DNA of 64,000 bases from Streptomyces sp. 135 (GCF_020026305.1 NZ_CP075691.1:7743415-7807414), one strand, 5' to 3'. Positions 52,750 through 62,100 are shown, counted from the stretch's first letter. A program made the numbers and translations. The notes: generated from the letters alone by a model not told the origin.

Positions 52750-53371
52750 TGTGGCGCTGCTCGGCAGACCCACTCTGGGCGAAGAGTTCGGAGCGCTGCT
52801 TGACGGAGAGCTTGCGAAGCACCGAGGCCACATGGTTCTTCACCGTATTGGTACTGATCGAAAGAGTGTGCGCGATTTGGCCGTTGGTACATCGCTCCGA
52901 CAGCAGCCACAGCACTTCTTGTTCGCGGGAGGTCAGCGTGTGTGAATCGGCCCAGGGCACCGACGTTTCCTCCTGCGGGCCGATCAGCCATTCCCTGGAG
53001 CCGCACAGCGTCGATTGCACCGCTGCGGCTAATCGGTCCGGCAATTCATTGGCATGAACGAGGCTGTCGATTTCCCCGAGATGGGAGAGCAGGACATGAC
53101 GCGGTGAGGCAATCTCGCAGAACGCGAGCACTGGAGGGGCGACGGCGCGGCATTTGATCTCCCGGCACAGCGCGAGCCCGGCGTTCAGCGATGGCTGGGT
53201 GGGATCGGTGATGACGAGGTCGACATCCCCCTTGCTCACCAGCGCCTGCACTTCTGCCGGATCATGTACGTCAGTGAAGTGCTCGAACTCGAAGAGGTCC
53301 GAGGATTCCAGCAGCGCAGTGATGACGCCGAGGCTGGTGACCGGCGACAGACCATGGATGACGATACTCAT
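52736..53371 (-). CDS. LuxR/NarL-type regulator of the thiopeptide cluster
   Basis: A 211-residue protein from ATG 53371. The N-terminal half has the receiver outline (MSIVIHGLSPVTSLGVITAL, DLVITDPTQPSLNAG) but lacks the usual acidic pair after strand 1, so it is an atypical receiver probably not controlled by phosphorylation. The C-terminal helix-turn-helix is canonical (LTSREQEVLWLLSERCTNGQ, then STNTVKNHVASVLRKL). It is divergent from the precursor gene across 420 bases that carry repeated TAGTCC half-sites. It is likely the cluster-situated activator. Confidence 0.9.
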   Translation of the reverse strand: MSIVIHGLSPVTSLGVITALLESSDLFEFEHFTDVHDPAEVQALVSKGDVDLVITDPTQPSLNAGLALCREIKCRAVAPPVLAFCEIASPRHVLLSHLGEIDSLVHANELPDRLAAAVQSTLCGSREWLIGPQEETSVPWADSHTLTSREQEVLWLLSERCTNGQIAHTLSISTNTVKNHVASVLRKLSVKQRSELFAQSGSAEQRHNARA

Positions 53372-53791
53372 TTCACTCCCCCGTTGACGTGCTCAACTGC
53401 CCGAACCATCCGATTCACAGCTGTGTTGCGGTGGTGGCAGGCGAACGAGGCGTGAGACAGCCAGGGCAGATGGCGGGTCGCCTTGTCGCCTCCCTCAACA
53501 CGCGGCTAGGTCTCTTCCCGATCGCCGTGGTCGGACGGCGACGCCAGGTAGAGCCCCACTCCAACCACACTATCCACACAGAAGGCCGGCTCCGACAGCC
53601 CTTCTTGCCAACTTCCGGTACCAGGCAGGGCACTCCAGGCCTCTGGCAACCCTCCCGTCTAGTCCTTGGGGAACTACTTCGGACTAGTCCGGTGGGCGGG
53701 CAGTTGACCCTTCACGCGTGATGTCCGCGTCTCGGCATGTACAGCAGAGTCGAGCTGTTCTGTCACCGAAGATGCGGAAGGGAGGGGCAAA
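53372..53791. promoter_or_regulatory. 420-bp divergent promoter region of the thiopeptide cluster
   Basis: No gene is supported. It must hold the promoter of the LuxR-ADH pair (minus) and of the precursor gene (plus). It contains the TAGTCC repeat sites (53659-53690), an ACAGCTGT palindrome near 53420, and a TTGACC at 53704 that could be a -35 element, though no good -10 partner was found. Confidence 0.6.
53659..53690. promoter_or_regulatory. Inverted-repeat operator candidate upstream of the precursor gene
   Basis: CTAGTCC (53659-53665) is mirrored by GGACTAG (53681-53687), and the second site is itself the palindrome GGACTAGTCC (53681-53690). Three half-sites within 32 bases, about 100 bases before the precursor start, suit a NarL-type dimer such as the divergent regulator. 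Confidence 0.55.
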
Positions 53792-53977
53792 ATGGAGAAG
53801 AGCATACCGGGCACGCCGGAGCGTTCGACTCTGGACCTGAGTGACCTCGACGTGGAGAGCTTCGAATTCTCTGCGGACTCCGAGGGCGGTCTTGAGTCGC
53901 TGCGCATGGGCCACGGCCTGACCGAAGTCGGCGCATCGTGTTGCTGCTCGACCTCGTCGTGCAGCTGCTCGACCTGA
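53792..53977 (+). CDS. Thiopeptide precursor peptide
   Basis: 61 residues from ATG 53792 with GGGAGG upstream. The leader (1-48) is acidic and ends LESLRMGHGLTEVGA, almost the same as the TbtA/PbtA leader ends of thiomuracin and GE2270 as I remember them. The core (49-61) is SCCCSTSSCSCST. By family rules the Cys residues become thiazoles, the remaining Ser/Thr are dehydrated, and Ser1 and Ser10 (flanked by Cys as in C-S-C) form the central pyridine, giving a 26-membered ring. The leader type normally goes with 29-membered rings (Ser1-Ser11), so this is a mix. The core ends in Thr. I know no characterised thiopeptide with this core. Confidence 0.95.
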   Translation: MEKSIPGTPERSTLDLSDLDVESFEFSADSEGGLESLRMGHGLTEVGASCCCSTSSCSCST

Positions 53978-53987
53978 CGGAGTCACG

Positions 53988-54015
53988 CGGCCGACCCGTT
54001 ACCACGGGTCGGCCG
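53988..54015 (+). terminator. Attenuator or partial terminator after the precursor gene
   Basis: CGGCCGACCCGT and ACGGGTCGGCCG form a perfect 12-bp stem with a four-base loop, 10 bases after the precursor stop and 51 before the next gene. RiPP operons often use such a hairpin to make more precursor than enzyme mRNA. Confidence 0.8.
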
Positions 54016-54066
54016 TTCCCGACATGATCCGGCCGGCGTTCGCACGGCAGCGTCTGAAAGGGAAGC

Positions 54067-56118
54067 ATGCAGAGTCCTACGGCCCCGCGATCCGCGCCTC
54101 TCCCGGTGTGGGGAGACAGCTCACGACCCCGGTTACGCACCGACGCCCTGTGGGTCCCGCACGAAGACGGCGCGTTCCTGCTGTGCAACGCCTCGTCCCT
54201 GACCATCCGGGGCAAGTCCTCGTACGAGCTGGTGAACAGGATCGCCCCCCATCTCGATGGGACGGCGGACGTGGGCCAGCTCGTATCAGGCCTGGCACCC
54301 GCCGTCGCCGAGCAGGTCCGAGGGCTGCTGAGGCGCCTTGCCGAAGCGGGATTCGTACGTGACTCGGGCCACGACCGTCCGCACGGCCTGACCGACCGTG
54401 AACTGAGCGACTACGCGGGCGAGTTGGCCTTCATCGAGTACTTCCGCGACTCGCCCGCGGCACGCTACGAGGCGTTCCGCGAAATTCCCGTACTGTGCGT
54501 GGGATCGGGGCTGGTGCTGGAGGGGCTGGTATGCGCCTTGATCCAGCTCGGCAACCGTCGTGTGACGACGCTTGTTTCGGGTACCTCGGCGTCGACGGCC
54601 GATCTCGAAGCGGCTCTCAAGCCCGCCCTGGCGACAGCGCGAGAGCGGGACCCTGGCATCACCGTCCGCACGACACGGCTCCCGGCCGTCGGTGCGGCGG
54701 GAGACGACGCCGCGGAATCCGAGTTGGCAGGCCTGCTGGGCGCCAACGAGATCGTCCTGCACTTCGCCGACGCATTCGACCCGGACCTGGCGCACCGCAT
54801 CGACGCCACGAGCCGACGGGCCGGGAAGAAAGTCCTGTGGGGGGCCGTCCACCAGGACCACGCATGGCTCGGGCCGCTGTGCGAGCCGGACCGGGGTGTG
54901 CGCGCACCCGACTTGTGGGCCAGAACGGGCGTGGCCGGGGCCAAGCGTCGCAGCGTGTTCCTCGCGGAGCCCACCGCACGGATCGTCGCCGCTCAGCTGG
55001 CGTTCGCCGCGTTCAAGGAGCTCACCGGGATACCGGCCGACGACTTCAGGGAGCGCGCGGTACGCGTCGATCTGGCGACCCTGGTCAGCGACGAGGTGAA
55101 CCTGCGTGCGCTGGCCCTGCTCCCGACGGATCCCGCGGCCGATGCACCCGCGACGCCGGCGGGGTGGACCGCCGCGCTGCCGCCCCGGGCGAGCGAGAGC
55201 GCCTTGGCCTCCAGGGAGTTGAGCCGTCTGGTGGATGCGAGGGACGGGCTGATCAGGGACGTGGACGAGGGGATGCTCACCCAGATCCCGCTGCACCGTT
55301 GCCGAGCCACGGTCGCACTGCCGGCCGCCGAGGGAGGCAGCACATCGGACGCCGGGCGCCTCGTCGCGGCGGAGGGGGACGGGCCTGATCTGCTGTCCGC
55401 ACGGGTCGCGGCGGTCCTCGCGGCAGCGGAGGGCGCGGGGTGGGCGGCACTGGCATCGCAGGAAGCCGTGCAGGCTGCCGACCTCCTCACCGGCGCCACT
55501 GTGACCGTGGCGGCCGACCGCCTCGCCTCCTGGCAGGACAGCGCCACGCCGATCGCCCTGGCCTCGGCGGTGGGCCGGGACGAGGCCGTGGCGTGCGCGC
55601 TCGGCCGCCTCGCCGTACGGCTGCTGCGCGGGGTGGCACTCGACCCGGGATCGCCGTGTTCCGCGGACGGGCCCGAGGTACCACGACTGCTCAACATCCT
55701 GGAGGCGGCCGGATACCGCCCGGCCCTGAGCACTCTGTGCGACCTCGGAGGATGGGCCGTCGTACGGGCCGACTGCGGCGATGGCCTGGTGGGCGTCGGT
55801 AGCGCCTGCGACACGGCTACCGCCGGTGCCGACGCGCTGTACGACGCGGTGCGGGCACTCCAGGAGGACGTTTTCCGGGAGCCGCTGCGTCCCGCGCCGA
55901 TCGCCCCCGTGCTCGACGGCTCTCACCTCGCGGCACCCACGGCACCGGCGGCGGCGACCGCCGTGTCCCGCGCCGCCCAGTGGCTGCGGGGCTGGTTGCG
56001 GCCCACGACACGGTTGCTCGCCCTGTTCCCGGAGCCACACCCGGCGTCCCGTGCGGTCGGGCGTACACACTGCGCGGCGGTCGTCATGGCGGCCGCCCCG
56101 GGCGAGGAGCCGCGGTGA
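54067..56118 (+). CDS. Ocin-ThiF-like protein with N-terminal RiPP recognition element
   Basis: A 683-residue protein. Residues of about 20-100 form a winged-helix RRE (RTDALWVPHEDGAFLLCNAS, AVAEQVRGLLRRLAEAGFV) that should bind the leader. The rest is an E1/ThiF-like fold (IPVLCVGSGLVLEGLVCALI) without the adenylating Cys/metal motifs. Such TbtF/LazE-type proteins deliver the precursor to the YcaO cyclodehydratase. Its stop overlaps the YcaO start (GTGA), consistent with a complex. Function is assigned from architecture and context. Confidence 0.9.
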   Translation: MQSPTAPRSAPLPVWGDSSRPRLRTDALWVPHEDGAFLLCNASSLTIRGKSSYELVNRIAPHLDGTADVGQLVSGLAPAVAEQVRGLLRRLAEAGFVRDSGHDRPHGLTDRELSDYAGELAFIEYFRDSPAARYEAFREIPVLCVGSGLVLEGLVCALIQLGNRRVTTLVSGTSASTADLEAALKPALATARERDPGITVRTTRLPAVGAAGDDAAESELAGLLGANEIVLHFADAFDPDLAHRIDATSRRAGKKVLWGAVHQDHAWLGPLCEPDRGVRAPDLWARTGVAGAKRRSVFLAEPTARIVAAQLAFAAFKELTGIPADDFRERAVRVDLATLVSDEVNLRALALLPTDPAADAPATPAGWTAALPPRASESALASRELSRLVDARDGLIRDVDEGMLTQIPLHRCRATVALPAAEGGSTSDAGRLVAAEGDGPDLLSARVAAVLAAAEGAGWAALASQEAVQAADLLTGATVTVAADRLASWQDSATPIALASAVGRDEAVACALGRLAVRLLRGVALDPGSPCSADGPEVPRLLNILEAAGYRPALSTLCDLGGWAVVRADCGDGLVGVGSACDTATAGADALYDAVRALQEDVFREPLRPAPIAPVLDGSHLAAPTAPAAATAVSRAAQWLRGWLRPTTRLLALFPEPHPASRAVGRTHCAAVVMAAAPGEEPR

Positions 56119-57971
56119 CGCCGTCGCAGGAACAGATGAGCCCGTTGGTCCATGAGCTGGCCGGCCCGCCCAGTGATCAGGAGGTCCGGCGCATCGAGGC
56201 ACGGACGGCGGCGGGCACCACCGTCGTCCCGCTGTGGTGGGAGCCGGGCCGCATCGTGGTGGGCCCCGTCCTGGCACCGGGCCAGGGGGGCTGCCTGCGC
56301 TGCTTCGTCACGAGGCGCGCGGGCTGCCGCCCCGAGGCATACCCGCGGATCGCGGACCGCGTCCGCGACGGCTCCGTGTGCTTCGCGGACCGCCACGCCC
56401 TCCTGCCCTCCATGAGCCACGCCCTCGTCGAGCAGTGCCTGTCCCTCGACGCCCGCGAACTTGCCCCGCACCGGGCCTTCCTGACACTCGCTCTGCGCGA
56501 CCTCACCGTGACACCCGGGCGCTTCCTGCCGGACCCGCTGTGCCCGGTCTGCTCGGACCTGCCCGACGACACGCCGCCCACGGCGGCGGAGTACGACGTG
56601 GCCCTGCCCAAGAAAGCCCCCGGAAACTACCGCGGCAGCGACCTGCTGTCGTCCTCGGACCGGCTGCGTGCTCTGTACGTCGACGAGAACGCCGGTCTCG
56701 TCCGCAGGCTGCGGCGCAGCGCCCACGGGCTGTTCCCATCGGCCACCGCGCCCACCGGACTGCGGGTGACCTCCTCCCAGGAGATCGGCTTCGGCCGGCA
56801 GACCAGCTACCTGGCCGCCGAGATGACCGCGCTGACCGAAGGGCTCGAACGGTCGGCGGGCGTGCAGCCGAGCGGGCGCCGCACGGTCACGCACGGCAGC
56901 TGGGCCCTGTTGCGCGCGGACGCCGTCGTCCCCCGGCGCTTCGGGCTGCACGATCACGAGCAGTACCTGACCGAGGGCTTCCCGTTCCAGGAGTTCGACG
57001 AGGACCTCGAACTGTCCTGGGTCTGGGCGCGATCCCTCGGCGAGGACCGCGCCGTGCTCGTACCGGAGTGTCTCGCCTACTACGAGCCGCTCTACCGGCC
57101 CACGCCGCGCCCGGCCCTCGCGTACGAGATCTCCAACGGCTGCGCGCTGGGCACGACACTGCCGGAGGCTGCGCTGTACGGAGTCTTCGAGATCGCCGAG
57201 CGCGACGCCTTCCTGCTGACGTGGTACAGCCGGATCCCCCCTGTCGAGGTCATCCTCGACCCGCGCCGGGACACCGAGCTGGCACTGATGGTGGAACGCA
57301 TCGAGTGGTTGAGCGGCTACCGCATCCGGCTCTACGACATCACCAACGACCTCGGCATCCCCGCCGTGTGGGTACTCGCGGTGGACGAGCGGGAGCGGGC
57401 GGGCCAGCCACGCGCCCTGTGCGCGGGCGGAGCACATCTGGACCTGGGCAAGGCGTTCCGCTCCGCGCTGCTCGAACTGGCGCCCTTCACGGCGGAGTTC
57501 CCGCCCGCGTACCGCTCCCAGCGCCACCGCATCGCCGGGATGCTGGAGGACCCGGACAAAGTACGGCACATGGAGGACCACCGCTTGTTGTACTGTGCGC
57601 CGGACGCCTTCGACCGCCTTGAGTTCCTGCTCGGCCCCCGGGAGCGGATATCCCTGGCCCAGGCGGAGGACCGGCACCTCCCGGCCGACCGGCACACCGA
57701 TCTGCGCGAGGACCTCGCCGATGTGACACGGCGCGTCACGGCGGCCGGACTCGACGTCCTGGTCGTCGACCAGACCAATGCCGACCAGCGACTCGGGGGG
57801 TTCCGCTGCGCCAAGGTGCTCGTCCCGGGAGCCATCCCGATGACCTTCGGTCACTGGGCACGGCGGCTGAACGGACTCGACCGGCTGCTGCGCGTCCCCC
57901 TGGCCCTGGGCCTGGCCGCGGTGCCGCTGAGCCGGGCCGATCTCAACCCTCATCCGCATCCGTTCCCGTGA
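56115..57971 (+). CDS. YcaO azoline cyclodehydratase
   Basis: A 618-residue protein from GTG 56115 (GAGGAG upstream, four-base overlap with the previous stop); ATG 56136 is an alternative. The YcaO ATP-binding region includes SQEIGFGRQTSYLAAEMTAL then TEGLERSAG, and later CALGTTLPEAALYGVFEIAE with RDAFLLTWY. The last residues are HPHPFP, giving the C-terminal P-x-P-x-P motif needed for azoline formation in this family. The N-terminal 150 residues, with Cys pairs (GCLRCFV, CPVC), form the usual zinc-containing partner domain. It converts core Cys (and possibly Ser/Thr) to thiazolines using ATP. Confidence 0.94.
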   Translation: MTPSQEQMSPLVHELAGPPSDQEVRRIEARTAAGTTVVPLWWEPGRIVVGPVLAPGQGGCLRCFVTRRAGCRPEAYPRIADRVRDGSVCFADRHALLPSMSHALVEQCLSLDARELAPHRAFLTLALRDLTVTPGRFLPDPLCPVCSDLPDDTPPTAAEYDVALPKKAPGNYRGSDLLSSSDRLRALYVDENAGLVRRLRRSAHGLFPSATAPTGLRVTSSQEIGFGRQTSYLAAEMTALTEGLERSAGVQPSGRRTVTHGSWALLRADAVVPRRFGLHDHEQYLTEGFPFQEFDEDLELSWVWARSLGEDRAVLVPECLAYYEPLYRPTPRPALAYEISNGCALGTTLPEAALYGVFEIAERDAFLLTWYSRIPPVEVILDPRRDTELALMVERIEWLSGYRIRLYDITNDLGIPAVWVLAVDERERAGQPRALCAGGAHLDLGKAFRSALLELAPFTAEFPPAYRSQRHRIAGMLEDPDKVRHMEDHRLLYCAPDAFDRLEFLLGPRERISLAQAEDRHLPADRHTDLREDLADVTRRVTAAGLDVLVVDQTNADQRLGGFRCAKVLVPGAIPMTFGHWARRLNGLDRLLRVPLALGLAAVPLSRADLNPHPHPFP

Positions 57972-59533
57972 GTACCCGGCCGGCGACAGGCGCGCCTCCG
58001 TCATCGACCGGGGGATGCGGGGACGCGTCCGCCGCCGAGCGGTACGCGGAGCTGACCTTCGACCGCATGCCCTCCGCGGTGCCCCGCGGATTACCCGCCG
58101 AACCGCCCTCGTGGGTCAGGGTGCCCGGTGCCGTCGAGTGGGTGCGGCGGCTGCCCCCGGTGGTGCGCACCCCGCTGGTCGACTGGACACCGTCGCTCGC
58201 CAGGGCGAGCGGACCCGGGCCCGGTGAAGCGCTGGATCTCCGTGCGCTCGCCGCGCTGCTGTCGCTCGGCGCCGGAGTCACCTGCGTGGAGTTCGGACCC
58301 CAGTCCTCGTGGCGCCACCACCGCGTCGCCCCGTCGGCACGCTGCGTCTTCCCCTGCTCGGTCTGGGTCATCGGCCGAGGAGACGAGGGACAGGATCCGG
58401 ACGTTGCCCGCTACTACCCCGAGCACCAGCACCTCCGAAGCCGGACTCCGTTCCGGCACCGCCGCTGGACGAGGATCCACTGCGCGGTGACCGCCGAGCC
58501 CGGCACGACCGGAGCACACTACGGCGACTACGCCTATCGACTGGTCTGCCAAGAGGCTGGACTCCTGACAGGCGCACTGCTCCTGGCCGCGCGCTCGCTG
58601 GGGCTGCGGGCGACGCCGGATCCCGATCACTGCCCGTACGAGATCGAGCGGTTGCTGTCGCTCGACGGGCAGCACGAGTGCGCGTTCACGCTCATCGAGC
58701 TGACCGGAATGACCACCGAGGCACACTTCCCGGTACCGGACGTTCCGGCACCTGCCGTACGGCGACCCTGCGCGGCACTCGCGGAGCTGGGCGTCCTCTC
58801 TTCAGCGGCGCACCGCGCGTTCGCCGGTGCCCCGCCCCGCCGGACGCCGGCAGACGGCACCGAACCCTCGGAGCCTGCCGTCGGGCCCGCGCAGCCCTGC
58901 TTCCCTTCCCCCTCACGACTCCGCTGGCAACGTCTGCGCGCCGCCCGGGACTCCGGCGACCCGGGATTCGTCCCCGCCCCCCACCCCATCGACGCCCACA
59001 CTCTGCGACGCCTGTGCACCGCCGCCCTCACCACCGCCTTCCCCGGCCTGTGGCACGGACTGCCGCAGCCCACACTCCTCATGGCGCGGCGCGCGGTATC
59101 CGGCGCGGAACCCGGCCTGTTCCGCCATGACCACCCCGCCCGCCATCTGGGGAAACCACCCCTGCCGCCGCCACGGCAGCTCCTGCCGGGCAGCTCCCTC
59201 AACTCCTTCCTACGACAGTGCCAGATGGTCGCGTCGACCAACGCGCACCTGGCGCCGGCGACCGTGTTCATCCTGGCCGATCTCGACGACTGGCTCCGCC
59301 ACGACGCCGTGCGGGCCTACACCGAACTGCATCTGCGCACGGGGGAGGCCGCGCTGCGCCTGCTGATGGCGGCGAGCGCGGAGGGTCTGGTGGCGCGCGT
59401 GCACAACGGGTTGCTCACCGGGCCCGTACGTGACGTGTGCGGCCCCGGCCGCTGGGTCGCGCCGTTCGCCGTACTACTGAGCGAACGCCGCCCCTCGGCG
59501 CGGTACCGCTTCGCCTTGGAGGGAGGAGTGTGA
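57968..59533 (+). CDS. SagB-type FMN azoline dehydrogenase
   Basis: A 521-residue protein from GTG 57968, overlapping the YcaO stop (GTGA). The nitroreductase-like signature is RHHRVAPSARCVFPCSVWV, corresponding to the R-x-x-PS-x-G...P...V pattern, followed by YRLVCQEAGLLTGALLLAAR. A second, weaker copy of the fold occupies the C-terminal 200 residues (PHPIDAHTLRRLC, QCQMVASTNAHLAPATVFIL), so it is a two-domain form like TbtE. It should oxidise thiazolines to thiazoles on the precursor. Confidence 0.88.
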   Translation: MSTRPATGAPPSSTGGCGDASAAERYAELTFDRMPSAVPRGLPAEPPSWVRVPGAVEWVRRLPPVVRTPLVDWTPSLARASGPGPGEALDLRALAALLSLGAGVTCVEFGPQSSWRHHRVAPSARCVFPCSVWVIGRGDEGQDPDVARYYPEHQHLRSRTPFRHRRWTRIHCAVTAEPGTTGAHYGDYAYRLVCQEAGLLTGALLLAARSLGLRATPDPDHCPYEIERLLSLDGQHECAFTLIELTGMTTEAHFPVPDVPAPAVRRPCAALAELGVLSSAAHRAFAGAPPRRTPADGTEPSEPAVGPAQPCFPSPSRLRWQRLRAARDSGDPGFVPAPHPIDAHTLRRLCTAALTTAFPGLWHGLPQPTLLMARRAVSGAEPGLFRHDHPARHLGKPPLPPPRQLLPGSSLNSFLRQCQMVASTNAHLAPATVFILADLDDWLRHDAVRAYTELHLRTGEAALRLLMAASAEGLVARVHNGLLTGPVRDVCGPGRWVAPFAVLLSERRPSARYRFALEGGV

Positions 59534-62100
59534 CGAGCGCTGTGAGAAGGACCGTGGACGCGATGGACACGTTCTCGTGCGCGACCTATATCGTGCGCGT
59601 GCCCGCGTTCCCCGCCGATGCGGTGGACGCGCTGCGCTCACCCCTCGCCGCCGACGGACTCCGTCGGTGCCGGGACGCGGCCGACGCGGTACGGCTCCAG
59701 GCCGCACGCTGCTCGGACATCCTGTACGACGCGGTGGCCGCCCTCCCTCCGGGCCGCGACCGCAGCGCGCTCCTCGATCTGCGGCGCTCGCTGCACAACG
59801 GACGCGCCGCGCGTGCCCGGCGCCTGGCGGAGAAGCTGGTCCCCCTGCTACCACCCGCGGCGGAGCAGGCCGTGCGGGAGTGGGACCGGCTCATGGTGGA
59901 AGCCGAGCACATACGGCGGACGACTGAGCAGATATGGGACGGCGAAGCGGACCGCAGCATGACCGCCGCGGTGCGCACCGCGCGCCTGCCCGCGATCGGC
60001 CTCGAACTGTGCCGCTCCGCCTCACCGCTGGCGGCGGTTCTGGAGCGGGCGGAGACCGGCCTCCGCCGAGGAACGGCACCGGACATCGACACGGCTCTGA
60101 GCGCTTACGCCTTCGTGGTGCGCGCCTGTCTCAAGAGCACACCACGTGGCAGCCTCAGCGCCTGGGCGCACGGAGTACTTCTGGACGAGCACCTCGCGGG
60201 CCGGCCCCGCCCACCGCAATCCGTTGACCGCTGGGACGGCGACCCCCGCCCGCGCGCGCACCACGCCGAACTCAACGCCTTCATCACCCTCACTCTCCTG
60301 CGCCAACTCACCCCGAACACCCTCCTGGTGGTCAATCCGAGCACCGTCGCGTCCGACGGCTCCCTCTATGCGATCACCCCGAACTGCGATGCCGTACGAC
60401 GTATCCGCGCCGACTCCGCGCTCCGCGAGCTGATCGCCGTCTGGCCGACCGGGGGACGAGGCGCTGCCGACGCGATCCAGGCCCTCTCCGAAGCGACCGG
60501 AGCCGACCCGGCCCGCGCCCAGCGGGCCCTCACACGCCTCATCGACGTGGGCCTGCTGGTCAGCGCCGACGAAACGCCGCTCCACGACCCGGCCCCGCTG
60601 CGCACGGCGGCACGGCGCACCGGTGTCTCCGAGGACACCGCCGCGATCCTCACCGAGGTCGCGGACGCCGCCGACGCCCTGACCGGTCCGGACGCCGACG
60701 CGGCCGTCCCGGCGCTGGCCCGTACCCTCAACACAGTCAGCCACCGCCTGTCCTGGCCCTCCCATGCCCTGCGCTATGGCGCACCTGCCTACGCCGACAC
60801 CGTACTGACGGCCGGGCAGCTCACCCTCGACGCGGCGACCTGGGCGCCCCTGTACGACTCACTGCGCACCCTCGCGGGCTGGATCGGACACGCGGACCCC
60901 TGGTCGGCGCCGCGCAAGCGTGCCGAGTCGCATCTGGCCGAGGTGTTCGGCTCCGACCACCCGGTTCCGCTGACCGTCGCACTCCATGAGCTGGTACGCG
61001 CCGCGGGCAGCGGCGTACCCGGCATGCGGGAACTGTGGAGCGACGAGTTCCGGCTGCCCCCCGCCGATGATCCGGGGCTGGCAGGCCTGCGGCAGCTCCT
61101 GACGTCCACGCCGACAACCGACGGGGTGCTCCGGATCGACAGCCTCCCAAAGGCCCCCGACCGCCCCGACAGCCTCACCTCGCGTCTCGCCTTCTACGGC
61201 CATCCCGTCCGACAGAAGGGACAGCCCCTGTTCGTCGTGAACTCCGTCGAGGACGGCTGCGGCAGGGCCGACGCGCACGTCCAGAGGATCCTTGACCGCA
61301 TCGGCCTGGACACGGAGCAGCGCCGCACCTGGCCGGACAGTCGGCCGACGCCCCTGCACGACACCGTGGACGTGGAGATCGGCGCGGTCGCGGACAGCAA
61401 CGTCAACCTCCGGGTGCTCGGCGCGCTGCCGGAACTGGCGGTCTCTCAAGGGATGTCCTCCCATGGCCCTTCCACCGGCTCGGAGCGCATCGACGCACGG
61501 GAGTGCCGTGTCGTCCTGGGACAAGGGCGGATGATCCTCACCCACCACAACAAGCGGCTGCGTGTCGTGCCCCGCGGGCGCATGGCCGACTTCCACTATC
61601 CACCCGTACTACGCCTGCTCCTGCGCATGTTCGGTCCGTCGCCCGAGCATCGCGTGCAGCCCGTCATCGCTCCCGAGGGACGGCTCGCGGACGCAGGGTG
61701 CAGGGTGGTGCCGCGAGTAGATCTCGGCGGCGTCGTTCTGCTGCGGCGCACGGTCATCGTCGAATCGGACCAGGTACCCCGACGCGCCACGGGAGAGAGC
61801 CTGTTGGGCTACGCAGAGCGCATCGACGCCTGGCGTCGCCAATGCACCATTCCCGCCTGGTCATATCTCCGTGCCGTCAACGGCTCCGGCGCCGACAAGC
61901 ACCGCAAGCCCATGCCCATCGATCTGCACTCGCCGCTGGGCATCGTCCAGATCGAGCGCATGACGCGCCGCGACGCGCGGCGCCTCCTCTTCCAGGAAGT
62001 GCTGCCGGACGCGGTGCATGCGCCCATGGCGGACGACGGCAGCCGTTGGCTCGCTGAGGTGGTGTGGGAGGTAACCCCCAGAAATGACGGACATGGCTGA
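59530..62100 (+). CDS. LanB-type dehydratase, glutamylation subunit (TbtB-like)
   Basis: Start GTG 59530 overlaps the previous stop (GTGA) and has GGAGGG six bases upstream; the open frame reaches back to 59437 and ATG 59563 is another option. An 856-residue protein covering the N-terminal lantibiotic-dehydratase domain: AYAFVVRACLKSTPRGSLSA, VNPSTVASDGSLYAITPN, RLAFYGHPVRQKG and PVLRLLLRMFGPSPEH. It lacks the elimination domain, which is encoded by the next gene, the split layout of thiopeptides. It uses glutamyl-tRNA to esterify core Ser/Thr side chains before elimination. Confidence 0.93.
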   Translation: MTSAVRRTVDAMDTFSCATYIVRVPAFPADAVDALRSPLAADGLRRCRDAADAVRLQAARCSDILYDAVAALPPGRDRSALLDLRRSLHNGRAARARRLAEKLVPLLPPAAEQAVREWDRLMVEAEHIRRTTEQIWDGEADRSMTAAVRTARLPAIGLELCRSASPLAAVLERAETGLRRGTAPDIDTALSAYAFVVRACLKSTPRGSLSAWAHGVLLDEHLAGRPRPPQSVDRWDGDPRPRAHHAELNAFITLTLLRQLTPNTLLVVNPSTVASDGSLYAITPNCDAVRRIRADSALRELIAVWPTGGRGAADAIQALSEATGADPARAQRALTRLIDVGLLVSADETPLHDPAPLRTAARRTGVSEDTAAILTEVADAADALTGPDADAAVPALARTLNTVSHRLSWPSHALRYGAPAYADTVLTAGQLTLDAATWAPLYDSLRTLAGWIGHADPWSAPRKRAESHLAEVFGSDHPVPLTVALHELVRAAGSGVPGMRELWSDEFRLPPADDPGLAGLRQLLTSTPTTDGVLRIDSLPKAPDRPDSLTSRLAFYGHPVRQKGQPLFVVNSVEDGCGRADAHVQRILDRIGLDTEQRRTWPDSRPTPLHDTVDVEIGAVADSNVNLRVLGALPELAVSQGMSSHGPSTGSERIDARECRVVLGQGRMILTHHNKRLRVVPRGRMADFHYPPVLRLLLRMFGPSPEHRVQPVIAPEGRLADAGCRVVPRVDLGGVVLLRRTVIVESDQVPRRATGESLLGYAERIDAWRRQCTIPAWSYLRAVNGSGADKHRKPMPIDLHSPLGIVQIERMTRRDARRLLFQEVLPDAVHAPMADDGSRWLAEVVWEVTPRNDGHG

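Noticed and set aside
55923..58004. 693-residue minus-strand frame over the YcaO gene
   Set aside because: Shadow frame; the plus strand has the YcaO motifs and the PxPxP end.
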